Shown here one piece after another: positions 1 to 4,411 of a stretch of 9,851 nucleotides of DNA (position 1 is its first letter; each line of letters begins with the position of its first letter). Origin of the DNA: Bacteroides_E sp964522975 (GTDB taxonomy: Bacteria; Bacteroidota; Bacteroidia; Bacteroidales; Bacteroidaceae); contig CAZFXK010000092.1 of NCBI GenBank assembly GCA_964522975.1, positions 1 to 9,851 of the forward strand. Direction: 5' to 3'. Under the pieces are notes generated by a model. The model had not been told where the DNA came from and did not search any database. It saw only the letters and a program-made list of their open reading frames with translations. The position numbers and the translations under genes are program-made.

Positions 1-46
1 TCTCTCCCAGACCTATGTCTTGAGGTTTGGAATCAATTATAATTAA
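1..46 (+). CDS. 3' end of a probable outer-membrane beta-barrel protein (partial)
   Basis: Reading from base 2, an open frame gives LSQTYVLRFGINYN and stops at TAA (44-46). The alternation of polar and hydrophobic/aromatic residues running to the stop is typical of the last membrane strand of outer-membrane barrels such as TonB-dependent receptors. The start lies outside the window, so the family and substrate cannot be told. A competing frame from base 1 (stop at 40-42) gives SLPDLCLEVWNQL, which resembles nothing I know. The call rests on 14 residues only and is an inference. Confidence 0.45.
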   Translation, partial: LSQTYVLRFGINYN

Positions 47-109
47 GCAAAAGTGGGATTTTTAGTAATCTACAGTATTAAGTCTATTTTTGTAGTTTCT
101 ATTTAAAAT

Positions 110-133
110 AAAAAAGGAGCAACGCTTTGCTCC
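110..133 (-). terminator. Intrinsic terminator of sRNA copy 1
   Basis: A 7-bp stem (116-122 with 127-133) has a 4-nt loop (123-126). In minus-strand reading it is followed by six T residues (110-115), the classic rho-independent layout. On the plus strand it is followed only by AATCTTTTG, so termination of the left-edge gene there would be weaker. Confidence 0.8.
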
Positions 134-173
134 AATCTTTTGTTAACCTTAAATCTAATACTATGAAAAACAC
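110..173 (-). ncRNA. Putative small RNA, paralog 1
   Basis: Predicted transcript of about 64 nt on the minus strand. It would start roughly 5 nt downstream of the -7 box (178-185) and end in the T-run of the terminator (A110-A115 on plus). Reading the RNA, the 5' part is the invariant core shared with the other two copies (plus 142-177), followed by an 8-nt variable linker and the terminator hairpin with arms GGAGCAA and TTGCTCC around an AGCG loop. There is no sensible reading frame. The transcript runs toward the 3' end of the left-edge barrel gene. Its -7 box is the weakest of the three (TATCTTCG), so it may be less expressed or regulated differently. Bacteroides carries reported families of paralogous sRNAs; whether this is one of them I cannot test. 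The start site is estimated from box spacing. Confidence 0.65.
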
Positions 174-177
174 AGTA

Positions 178-209
178 CGAAGATAAGTGTGTTTATACAG
201 TTAAGCAAA
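178..209 (-). promoter_or_regulatory. Promoter of sRNA copy 1 (degenerate -7 box)
   Basis: On the minus strand TTTG (206-209) is followed by exactly 20 nt and then TATCTTCG (178-185). This fits the Bacteroidetes primary-sigma promoter TTTG, 19-21 nt, TAnnTTTG with one mismatch. The spacer (186-201) holds an imperfect version of the palindrome seen in copies 2 and 3, with one arm changed. A conserved upstream element lies at 231-247. Confidence 0.6.
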
Positions 210-230
210 CAATAAGGGCAAACAAGCCTG

Positions 231-247
231 TTTTATAACATAGATTA
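231..247 (-). promoter_or_regulatory. Conserved upstream element of sRNA copy 1
   Basis: TTTTATAACATAGATTA on plus differs by one base from the same stretch of copies 2 and 3 (TTTTATAACATTGATTAA). It is separated from the -33 box by 21 nt in all three copies although those 21 nt are diverged. This suggests a protein-binding site with fixed helical phase; the protein is unknown. Confidence 0.5.
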
Positions 248-347
248 GAATTTAGACATTATTACTCTCTCTTTTTAAGAAAAAAAATAATTTGATTCTT
301 GTTTTTAAGAAGCCTATGGTTAAAGTAAATGCAGCTTATCAAAAAGA

Positions 348-355
348 TATCTTTG
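348..355 (+). promoter_or_regulatory. Possible -7 box for the small membrane protein gene
   Basis: TATCTTTG is a perfect TAnnTTTG element, about 62 nt upstream of the preferred start at 410. No good TTTG is found 19-21 nt further upstream, so the promoter call is tentative. With a start site near 361 none of the possible start codons at 380, 392 and 410 is excluded. Confidence 0.4.
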
Positions 356-409
356 TCTTTAGCTTTTATTTAATAAAATATGTTTACTTTAATGGCAAAA
401 AACAGATTT

Positions 410-661
410 ATGGAAGAATTAGAAATTCAAAATCAAAACAGAACGGTAGTAACCCTTGGGGATTGGATAATTACATTATTGATTATGATGATTCCAATTG
501 TTAATTTCATTATGCTTTTTGTATGGGCCTTCAGTAGTAGTACGCCACAAAGTAAAGCCAATTGGGCAAAAGCCTCACTGATATTTATGTTGATAGGCCT
601 TATTTTAGTAATTCTTTTTTGGGGTGCTTTAGGAGCTGTTTTTTTAAGTGCCGCATTATAA
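410..661 (+). CDS. Small two-TM membrane protein of unknown function
   Basis: An 83-residue protein from the preferred ATG. After a short charged N-terminus come RTVVTLGDW, a hydrophobic helix (about residues 18-42), a conserved-looking polar loop SSSTPQSKANWAKAS (about 43-57) and a second helix (about 57-80). The pattern 'VxxGDW..., IPxVNxIMLFVWAF, SKANWAKA' recurs in small uncharacterised membrane proteins of Bacteroidetes and Firmicutes that I recognise only by type; no function is established to my knowledge. Start: in-frame ATGs at 380 and 392 would add MFTLMAKNRF. I prefer 410 because family members begin shortly before the VVTxGDW motif, but this is not decisive. The gene stands alone, divergent from sRNA copy 1, and ends 14 nt before a strong convergent hairpin. 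Confidence 0.8.
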   Translation: MEELEIQNQNRTVVTLGDWIITLLIMMIPIVNFIMLFVWAFSSSTPQSKANWAKASLIFMLIGLILVILFWGALGAVFLSAAL

Positions 662-675
662 TATGCTAAAATGAC

Positions 676-722
676 AAATATAAATACACTCAATAAAAAT
701 ATTATTGAGTGTATTTATATTT
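676..722. terminator. Perfect 21-bp convergent hairpin, bidirectional terminator
   Basis: Arms 676-696 and 702-722 are perfectly complementary over 21 bp around a 5-nt loop (697-701). It lies between the convergent genes ending at 661 (+) and 785 (-). The outer base pairs are A/T rich, so the arm distal to the loop supplies a U-rich end (ATTTATATTT) for transcripts in either direction. A shared terminator is the simplest reading. Confidence 0.75.
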
Positions 723-784
723 AAAAGCTATTGTATTTAATCTGAAACACTTTAATTAAATAAGAAATAGAAATAAGAAAGTTC

Positions 785-1153
785 TTAGATTGTCAAATTT
801 CTATATTCTTCTTGCTTCTTCTTGGAAAGTTTCTTTATAACTTCATCTACTGAATGGGTAATTAATTCCTTTATCAGTTCATCCGGTACATCACTTTCCA
901 GATAGACACTTATCCAATATTTTTTATCCGAATGATATCCAAACTGAATTCCCTCATAATGATCCATTAAGGTAGCCGATTTCTCTGTATCGCATTTTAT
1001 ATTCGTAAAAAAGCATCCCTCTTTTGGACGTAATGGAGCGTAAGAAAACATTTTATTCATCACTTTATATACAAGAGTGTATTCATCGAAAGGAAAGCTT
1101 TCTGTTGCTCCTTTTATTGAAAGACAAAAATCTCTATATTCTTCTATATTCAT
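785..1153 (-). CDS. YjbR/MmcQ-family protein
   Basis: A 122-residue cytosolic protein, the usual length of the YjbR family (DUF419). Seen directly: N-terminal MNIEEYRDFCLSIKGATESFPF with the conserved acidic FPFDEYTLVYKV segment (about residues 20-33), then MFSYAPL (about 36-42), a central KCDTEKSATLMDHYEGIQFGYH (about 53-74), KKYWISVYLESDVPDELIKELITHSVDEVIKKLSKKK to the end. Known of the family: a CyaY-like alpha/beta fold, proposed DNA or small-ligand binding, no firm biochemical role. It is transcribed from the minus strand with sRNA copy 2 upstream: the sRNA terminator ends about 140 nt before this ATG, and no other TAnnTTTG element is seen in between. The family call is confident; the function is unknown. 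Confidence 0.88.
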   Translation of the reverse strand: MNIEEYRDFCLSIKGATESFPFDEYTLVYKVMNKMFSYAPLRPKEGCFFTNIKCDTEKSATLMDHYEGIQFGYHSDKKYWISVYLESDVPDELIKELITHSVDEVIKKLSKKKQEEYRNLTI

Positions 1154-1285
1154 AATTCTCTTAATAAAATAAGGAATGCAATATCAGTTTTATCTAGCAC
1201 TTTTTTTGTTATTAAAAATAGAGAAGTTTATTGTATTTAAGCCCATGTTTTACTTTTAGTTTTCACAGAATATACAATAGAACTC
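1154..1285. other. Leader region between sRNA copy 2 and the yjbR-family gene
   Basis: AT-rich DNA without an open frame of interest. I find no TAnnTTTG box on the minus strand here, so the promoter of the downstream gene (start 1153) is not visible. It may depend on a non-consensus promoter or on read-through from the sRNA unit. Confidence 0.4.
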
Positions 1286-1294
1286 TTTAAAATG

Positions 1295-1318
1295 AAAAAA
1301 GGAGCAACACCTTGCTCC
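1295..1318 (-). terminator. Intrinsic terminator of sRNA copy 2
   Basis: 7-bp stem (1301-1307 with 1312-1318), 4-nt loop (1308-1311), followed in minus-strand reading by six T residues (1295-1300). It could also stop read-through from the FMN reductase-family gene, for which I see no nearer terminator. Confidence 0.82.
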
Positions 1319-1357
1319 AATCTTCGTTAACCTTAAATCTAATACTATGAAAAACAC
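1295..1357 (-). ncRNA. Putative small RNA, paralog 2
   Basis: Predicted minus-strand transcript of about 63 nt, from about 5 nt downstream of the -7 box (1362-1369) to the T-run at 1295-1300. The core at 1326-1361 is identical in all three copies and is the likely functional part. A 7-nt variable linker and the terminator hairpin (loop GGTG in RNA) follow. At the 5' end, plus positions 1344-1349 and 1355-1360 can pair over 6 bp (one G-U) around five U residues, but the estimated start site lies inside the distal arm, so this hairpin may exist only if transcription starts 2-3 nt earlier. There is no coding potential. This copy has perfect promoter boxes and is expected to be the best expressed. 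Confidence 0.72.
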
Positions 1358-1361
1358 AGTA

Positions 1362-1393
1362 CAAATATAAGTGTCTTTATACACTTAAACAAA
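1362..1393 (-). promoter_or_regulatory. Promoter of sRNA copy 2 with palindromic spacer
   Basis: On the minus strand TTTG (1390-1393), exactly 20 nt, then TATATTTG (1362-1369): a perfect Bacteroidetes primary-sigma promoter. Sixteen of the 20 spacer bases form the palindrome AGTGTATAAAGACACT (1370-1385; 5-bp arms, 6-nt centre). A repressor or activator bound there would sit between the two sigma contacts. Confidence 0.8.
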
Positions 1394-1414
1394 TCAAAAA
1401 GGGCCAAAAGAATA

Positions 1415-1432
1415 TTTTATAACATTGATTAA
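1415..1432 (-). promoter_or_regulatory. Conserved upstream element of sRNA copy 2
   Basis: TTTTATAACATTGATTAA on plus is identical to the element in copy 3 and has the same 21-nt gap to the -33 box. It is a candidate binding site for an unknown regulator. Confidence 0.55.
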
Positions 1433-1538
1433 GATTTACAGTATAAGTCGTGCCCAAGATTAACAATATTATACCTTCCTAAAACAACTTTTTGATAATT
1501 CTTGGTAATTAAGATTTTTCTATTGATGAATAATCAGA

Positions 1539-2093
1539 TTAAAACTCTTTCATATGATTTACCCATTGAGTGTATGCCTCAATATAGCTTTTTAAGAAAT
1601 CTAATGTTTGCTTATTGGTAACAGTCCCCTCTTCTATTGCCTCATGTATCTGTCCTAAATAACATTCAGGTTGTTGTAACGTAGGCATATTAAGTAAAGA
1701 AAGAACTTGTCTTAAATGGTGGTTTGCACCAAATCCGCCAATAGGTCCGGGTGACAGACTGATGATTCCTGCAGGTTTTTTATTCCATACACTTTGTCCG
1801 GAAGGTCTTGAAGCTACATCTAAAGCATTTTTTAATAAGGCGGGAATAGATCTATTATGTTCCGGTGTAACAAAAAGTATGGCATCCATTGCTTCTACTT
1901 CTTTTTTAAACCCTATATATTCAATAGGGTAATTTGCGTCGTAATCTTGGTTATACAAAGGTAAGTGACTAATTCTCAAAATATGAGCTTCATAATTATC
2001 AGGCATGAGCTGTATTAAACAGTTTGCAACACTTCTTGAGAACGATCCTGTTCTATTACTTCCTATTAGTAATCCTATCTTTACTTTTTCCAT
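1539..2093 (-). CDS. NAD(P)H-dependent FMN reductase-family flavoprotein
   Basis: A 184-residue cytosolic flavodoxin-like protein of the FMN_red family, typical length 170-195. The P-loop-like FMN phosphate site is visible at the first strand, IGSNRTGSFSR (residues 10-20). The family signature TPEHNRSIPALLKNALD spans 76-92; the P-E-x-N-x-S-x-P core contacts the flavin. A glycine-rich SPGPIGGFGANHHLRQVL segment follows near 110-128. Known family activities are two-electron reduction of FMN, quinones, azo compounds or metal ions such as chromate; the physiological substrate cannot be read here. Start: an in-frame ATG at 2123 would add MYFKNIKNVF, but the family begins with a short Lys-rich stretch before the first strand, so 2093 is preferred. 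It stands alone with sRNA copy 3 upstream; the sRNA terminator ends about 135 nt before this start. Confidence 0.9.
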   Translation of the reverse strand: MEKVKIGLLIGSNRTGSFSRSVANCLIQLMPDNYEAHILRISHLPLYNQDYDANYPIEYIGFKKEVEAMDAILFVTPEHNRSIPALLKNALDVASRPSGQSVWNKKPAGIISLSPGPIGGFGANHHLRQVLSLLNMPTLQQPECYLGQIHEAIEEGTVTNKQTLDFLKSYIEAYTQWVNHMKEF

Positions 2094-2220
2094 AAAAACG
2101 TTTTTAATATTTTTAAAATACACATTTAGTTATTGAAACAAGAAATTAAAAGAAAAGTTTTTTATTTCTTGTTGTAAAGAAAAGATATCCCCTGTTGAGT
2201 TCAAAGTTTAAACGAATCTT
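2094..2220. other. Leader region between sRNA copy 3 and the FMN reductase-family gene
   Basis: AT-rich sequence without a convincing ORF. On the minus strand TAAACTTTG (2202-2210) resembles a -7 box with one extra spacer base, but no TTTG lies at the right distance upstream, so I do not call a promoter. Confidence 0.35.
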
Positions 2221-2228
2221 TTTAAAAT

Positions 2229-2253
2229 AAAAAAAGGAGCAACGCCTTGCTCC
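2229..2253 (-). terminator. Intrinsic terminator of sRNA copy 3
   Basis: 7-bp stem (2236-2242 with 2247-2253), 4-nt loop (2243-2246), followed in minus-strand reading by seven T residues (2229-2235). Confidence 0.83.
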
Positions 2254-2291
2254 AATCTTGTTAACCTTAAATCTAATACTATGAAAAACAC
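2229..2291 (-). ncRNA. Putative small RNA, paralog 3
   Basis: Predicted minus-strand transcript of about 63 nt, from about 5 nt downstream of the -7 box (2296-2303) to the seven-residue T-run (2229-2235). It holds the same core as the other copies, the shortest linker (6 nt) and a terminator hairpin with GGCG loop in RNA. It lies downstream of and co-directional with queF (ends 2607) and upstream of the FMN reductase-family gene. No coding potential. As with the others, the 5' end is inferred from promoter spacing. Confidence 0.7.
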
Positions 2292-2295
2292 AGTA

Positions 2296-2327
2296 CAAAT
2301 ATAAGTGTCTTTATACACTCATGCAAT
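2296..2327 (-). promoter_or_regulatory. Promoter of sRNA copy 3 with palindromic spacer
   Basis: On the minus strand ATTG (2324-2327; one mismatch to TTTG), 20 nt, then a perfect TATATTTG (2296-2303). The spacer carries the same perfect palindrome as copy 2 (2304-2319). Confidence 0.72.
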
Positions 2328-2348
2328 TTTCGGAGTCAAAAAGAGGTG

Positions 2349-2366
2349 TTTTATAACATTGATTAA
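2349..2366 (-). promoter_or_regulatory. Conserved upstream element of sRNA copy 3
   Basis: TTTTATAACATTGATTAA on plus, identical to copy 2, again 21 nt from the -33 box. Confidence 0.55.
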
Positions 2367-2411
2367 CGCATTTACCAACACGAAGAGATAATTTAACAGA
2401 ATTAAAATACC

Positions 2412-2489
2412 AATGAATTTATTTTAAGGAATTAGTTATACTATTGAGAACACAATAGGTAAAGACTTTTACTCGTTAATAAATTCATT
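2412..2489. other. Inverted-repeat-enclosed structured segment
   Basis: A perfect 12-bp inverted repeat (2412-2423 with 2478-2489) encloses 54 nt that contain two further hairpins: CTATTG/CAATAG (2441-2446 with 2453-2458) and, directly next to it, GTAAA/TTTAC (2459-2463 with 2468-2472). The whole could fold as a small three-way junction on either strand. It is AT-rich, so chance is a real alternative. No function assigned. Confidence 0.4.
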
Positions 2490-2509
2490 TATGCAAATGG
2501 ATGGATGCT

Positions 2510-2568
2510 ACTAAATAAAACACAGACTCTTATCATTTATGGAAAATGCTGACTGTGCCCTATTTAGT
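2510..2568 (-). terminator. Imperfect stem-loop downstream of the queuosine operon, possible terminator
   Basis: Arms of 8 bp (ACTAAATA 2510-2517 with TATTTAGT 2561-2568) and 5 bp (CACAG 2521-2525 with CTGTG 2553-2557) are separated by a 3x3 internal loop. A third small stem CATTT/AAATG lies near the tip. It is about 40 nt past the queF stop, the expected place for an operon end. There is no clear T-run in minus-strand reading, so it may instead protect the 3' end or be a structured RNA. Confidence 0.35.
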
Positions 2569-2606
2569 GTTATGAAATAGAACGCACCATATTATTTGAA
2601 AAAGCT

Positions 2607-3068
2607 CTATTGATGATTTAATAAACGTGTTTTAGCCATTTCTTCATAGATAGTGTCAGGACGTCCATAATTTGCATAAGGATAAATTGAGATTCCTCCA
2701 CGAGGAGTGAATAATCCGGTTACTTCTATGTATTTAGGATCCATTAATTGAATTAAATCTTTCATTATTATATTTATACAATCTTCATGAAAAGCCCCAT
2801 GATTACGAAAACTAAATAAATACAATTTAAGACTTTTACTTTCAACCATTTTTTTATCGGGAAGATAGCTAATAATGATTTCAGCAAAATCAGGTTGATT
2901 CGTTATTGGACATAAGCTGGTGAATTCAGGACAATTAAACCGTACCCAATAATCGTTCTCCGTATGTTTATTAAAAAAAGCTTCTAAAACATCAGGAGCA
3001 TAATTTTGTCTATACTCCACATTACTTCCCAATGCTGTTAACTGTTCGTTTTGCTTTGTTTCTTTCAT
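2607..3068 (-). CDS. queF: QueF, NADPH-dependent preQ0 reductase
   Basis: Reduces the nitrile 7-cyano-7-deazaguanine (preQ0) to 7-aminomethyl-7-deazaguanine (preQ1) with two NADPH, a step of queuosine tRNA modification. At 153 residues it is the short single-T-fold type (YkvM-like). The active-site block EFTSLCPITNQPDFAE shows the nucleophilic Cys53, which forms the thioimide, and the acid/base Asp60. The family signature ESKSLKLYLFSFRNHGAFHE (76-95) supplies the NADPH- and substrate-binding residues. It is the last gene of yhhQ-queC-queF, with one base between the queC stop and this ATG, so translation is probably coupled. Expected to follow the preQ1-type control of the operon leader. Very sure. 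Confidence 0.97.
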   Translation of the reverse strand: MKETKQNEQLTALGSNVEYRQNYAPDVLEAFFNKHTENDYWVRFNCPEFTSLCPITNQPDFAEIIISYLPDKKMVESKSLKLYLFSFRNHGAFHEDCINIIMKDLIQLMDPKYIEVTGLFTPRGGISIYPYANYGRPDTIYEEMAKTRLLNHQ

Positions 3069-3069
3069 T

Positions 3070-3720
3070 TTATTTATTTTTCTGTATCAAATAGTTAGCC
3101 AGTCCTTTATTTCTTAATTTACATGCAGGACATTGCCCACATCCCTCAGCCGGAATACCATTATAACAAGTTAAAGTTTCTTCCTTTACTAAATCAAAAA
3201 CGCCTAATGCATCCGATAATGCCCATACTTCAGACTTATCCATCCACATCAAAGGGGTGTGTAATATGAATTCTTTATTCATGGCCAGATTCAGTGTTTG
3301 ATTTGCCGATTTGATGAAATCGTTTCTACAATCAGGGTAACCGCTAAAATCAGTTTGTGAAACGCCGGTTACAATGTTTTTGATTTTATGCTCATAAGCA
3401 AAAACAGCTGCAATAGATAAGAAAAATAGGTTTCTTCCGGGAACAAAAGTATTCGGACAATCATTTGTTTCTTCTATTTTCAAAGAGGAATCAGTTAGTG
3501 CATTTTTACTTAAATCAGCTATGAACTGAGCATTCATTAAATGAAAATCCACCTCTGATTTTTCAGCTATCTTACGAGCAACTTCAATTTCTTGGCTATG
3601 CTTTTGGCCATAGGAAAAACTTAAGGCAAAGATTTCATCAAACCGTTTTTTTGCCCAAAAGAGACACGTTGTGGAATCTTGTCCTCCACTAAAAAGCACC
3701 AAAGCCCTGCTTTTACTCAT
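3070..3720 (-). CDS. queC: QueC, 7-cyano-7-deazaguanine (preQ0) synthase
   Basis: ATP-dependent conversion of 7-carboxy-7-deazaguanine and ammonia to preQ0 in the cytosol. The N-type ATP pyrophosphatase PP-loop SGGQDS (residues 11-16) follows the first beta strand. VPGRNLFFLSIAA, GVSQTDFSGYPDCR and the C-terminal Cys185, Cys194, Cys197, Cys200 zinc cluster (CYNG...GCGQCPAC) are all present, so the enzyme looks intact; 216 residues is normal. It lies between yhhQ (3-nt gap upstream) and queF (1-nt gap). The partners QueD and QueE, which make the substrate, are not in this window. Confidence 0.97.
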   Translation of the reverse strand: MSKSRALVLFSGGQDSTTCLFWAKKRFDEIFALSFSYGQKHSQEIEVARKIAEKSEVDFHLMNAQFIADLSKNALTDSSLKIEETNDCPNTFVPGRNLFFLSIAAVFAYEHKIKNIVTGVSQTDFSGYPDCRNDFIKSANQTLNLAMNKEFILHTPLMWMDKSEVWALSDALGVFDLVKEETLTCYNGIPAEGCGQCPACKLRNKGLANYLIQKNK

Positions 3721-3723
3721 ACT

Positions 3724-4407
3724 CTATAAATCTTTAATTTTTAATATATTGTAAGAGATATCATCATCATACACATCCGTTCCCTCCATCTTCTTTATGT
3801 ATGAAACGACTCTTATTGTAATGGGTAGAACGATAACTTCATATAAGGATTTTAGAACCACTTGTAATGCCATTAAATAAAACAAGTTATCCCAAGCAAT
3901 GATTCCCGCAAAAGCGATAGGAAAGAAAATTAACGAATCAGCAGCTTCTCCAACTACAGTGGATCCAATGGCACGAGCAGAGAAGTTTTTTCCTCTACTT
4001 AATAGCTTCATCTTACTCATAACATAAGCATTCAGAAATGATCCAACAAGAAAGGCTATTAAACTGGCAATGACAATTCTTGGGGCCAATCCAAACACAA
4101 AGTTAAAATGTTCCTCTCCCTCCCAATAAGGGGCTGCAGGTAAAGCGACAGCAATCAATCCTAAGGCTACTACAAAAAAGTTCATCGCAAATCCACTCCA
4201 GATTATCAGTCTTGCTTTTTTAAATCCCCATACCTCTACAATACAATCGTTTATTATGTAAGATATGGGAAACACCAATAACCCTGCAGTAATTGAAAAG
4301 TTTCCATAAACATGTATGACCTTTGTTTCTAGAATATTAGCTGCGATAAGACAAACATTAAACAAAATTCCCAGCAGCATAAAGGGAACAGACACTTTTT
4401 TATCCAT
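3724..4407 (-). CDS. yhhQ: YhhQ-type queuosine precursor transporter (VUT family)
   Basis: A 227-residue inner-membrane protein of the Vut_1 (PF02592) family. Its E. coli member YhhQ imports preQ0/preQ1. About six hydrophobic helices are visible. Landmarks: NILETKVI near residues 24-31, FPISYIINDCIVEVWGFKKAR (46-66), a loop with WEGEEHF, a cytosolic RGKNFSARAIGSTVVGEAADSLIFFPIAF segment with the conserved GExxDSxxFFP signature, and the family C-terminal pattern YDDDISYN. It is the first gene of yhhQ-queC-queF. Carrying a transporter with queC and queF lets the cell either salvage the base or make it. The start at 4407 is supported by the leader: a pseudoknot ends 4 nt before the ATG. Confidence 0.92.
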   Translation of the reverse strand: MDKKVSVPFMLLGILFNVCLIAANILETKVIHVYGNFSITAGLLVFPISYIINDCIVEVWGFKKARLIIWSGFAMNFFVVALGLIAVALPAAPYWEGEEHFNFVFGLAPRIVIASLIAFLVGSFLNAYVMSKMKLLSRGKNFSARAIGSTVVGEAADSLIFFPIAFAGIIAWDNLFYLMALQVVLKSLYEVIVLPITIRVVSYIKKMEGTDVYDDDISYNILKIKDL

Positions 4408-4411
4408 ATTT

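Larger units (their letters stand above)
102..247 (-). repeat. Copy 1 of a ~146-nt sRNA-encoding repeat unit
   Basis: The unit begins with TTTAAAAT on the plus strand and ends near GATTA at 247. It matches units at 1286-1432 and 2221-2366 almost without length change. Conservation is mosaic: the terminator stem, the 36-nt core (142-177), the promoter boxes and the distal element 231-247 are kept, while the 21 nt between the -33 box and the distal element have diverged. There are no terminal inverted repeats and no obvious target duplication, so it does not look like an insertion element. This copy is the most diverged of the three. Confidence 0.85.
1286..1432 (-). repeat. Copy 2 of the ~146-nt sRNA-encoding repeat unit
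   Basis: Runs from TTTAAAAT (1286-1293) to GATTAA (1432). It shares the invariant 36-nt core (1326-1361), terminator stem, promoter boxes, spacer palindrome and distal element with copy 3, and has the best match to consensus in every promoter part. It lies in the gap between the FMN reductase-family gene and the yjbR-family gene, in the same direction as both. Confidence 0.9.
2221..2366 (-). repeat. Copy 3 of the ~146-nt sRNA-encoding repeat unit
   Basis: Runs from TTTAAAAT (2221-2228) to GATTAA (2366). It is identical to copy 2 over the 36-nt core (2260-2295), the -7 box, the palindromic spacer arms and the distal element. It differs in the linker, the terminator loop, the -33 box and the 21 nt between -33 and distal element. 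Confidence 0.9.

Noticed and set aside
379..386. TATGTTTA as a -7 box for the small membrane protein gene.
   Set aside because: It has a mismatch in the TTTG part, and the nearest TTTG is 23 nt upstream, outside the usual 19-21. The perfect TATCTTTG at 348-355 is preferred.
292..504. A 70-codon plus-strand frame.
   Set aside because: It overlaps the better two-TM gene in another frame, is low in complexity and resembles no protein family.
433..693. An 86-codon minus-strand frame.
   Set aside because: It is the antisense shadow of the 410-661 gene and runs into the convergent terminator hairpin.
1348..1371. A repeated micro-ORF on the plus strand inside the sRNA units (ATG AAA AAC ACA GTA ...; MKNTVQI in copies 2 and 3, MKNTVRR in copy 1).
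   Set aside because: The start and stop are conserved only because the underlying 36-nt core and the -7 box are conserved. The promoter and terminator signals are on the opposite strand, and no plus-strand promoter is seen.
2093..2123. Upstream ATG at 2123 for the FMN reductase-family gene.
   Set aside because: It adds ten residues that do not fit the family's N-terminus. The ATG at 2093 places the first beta strand and the GSxRxGS motif at the normal distance.
102..2366. The three repeats as a CRISPR array or as miniature insertion elements.
   Set aside because: The copies are about 1 kb apart with genes between, which excludes CRISPR. There are no terminal inverted repeats or target duplications, and conservation follows promoter/terminator logic rather than element ends.
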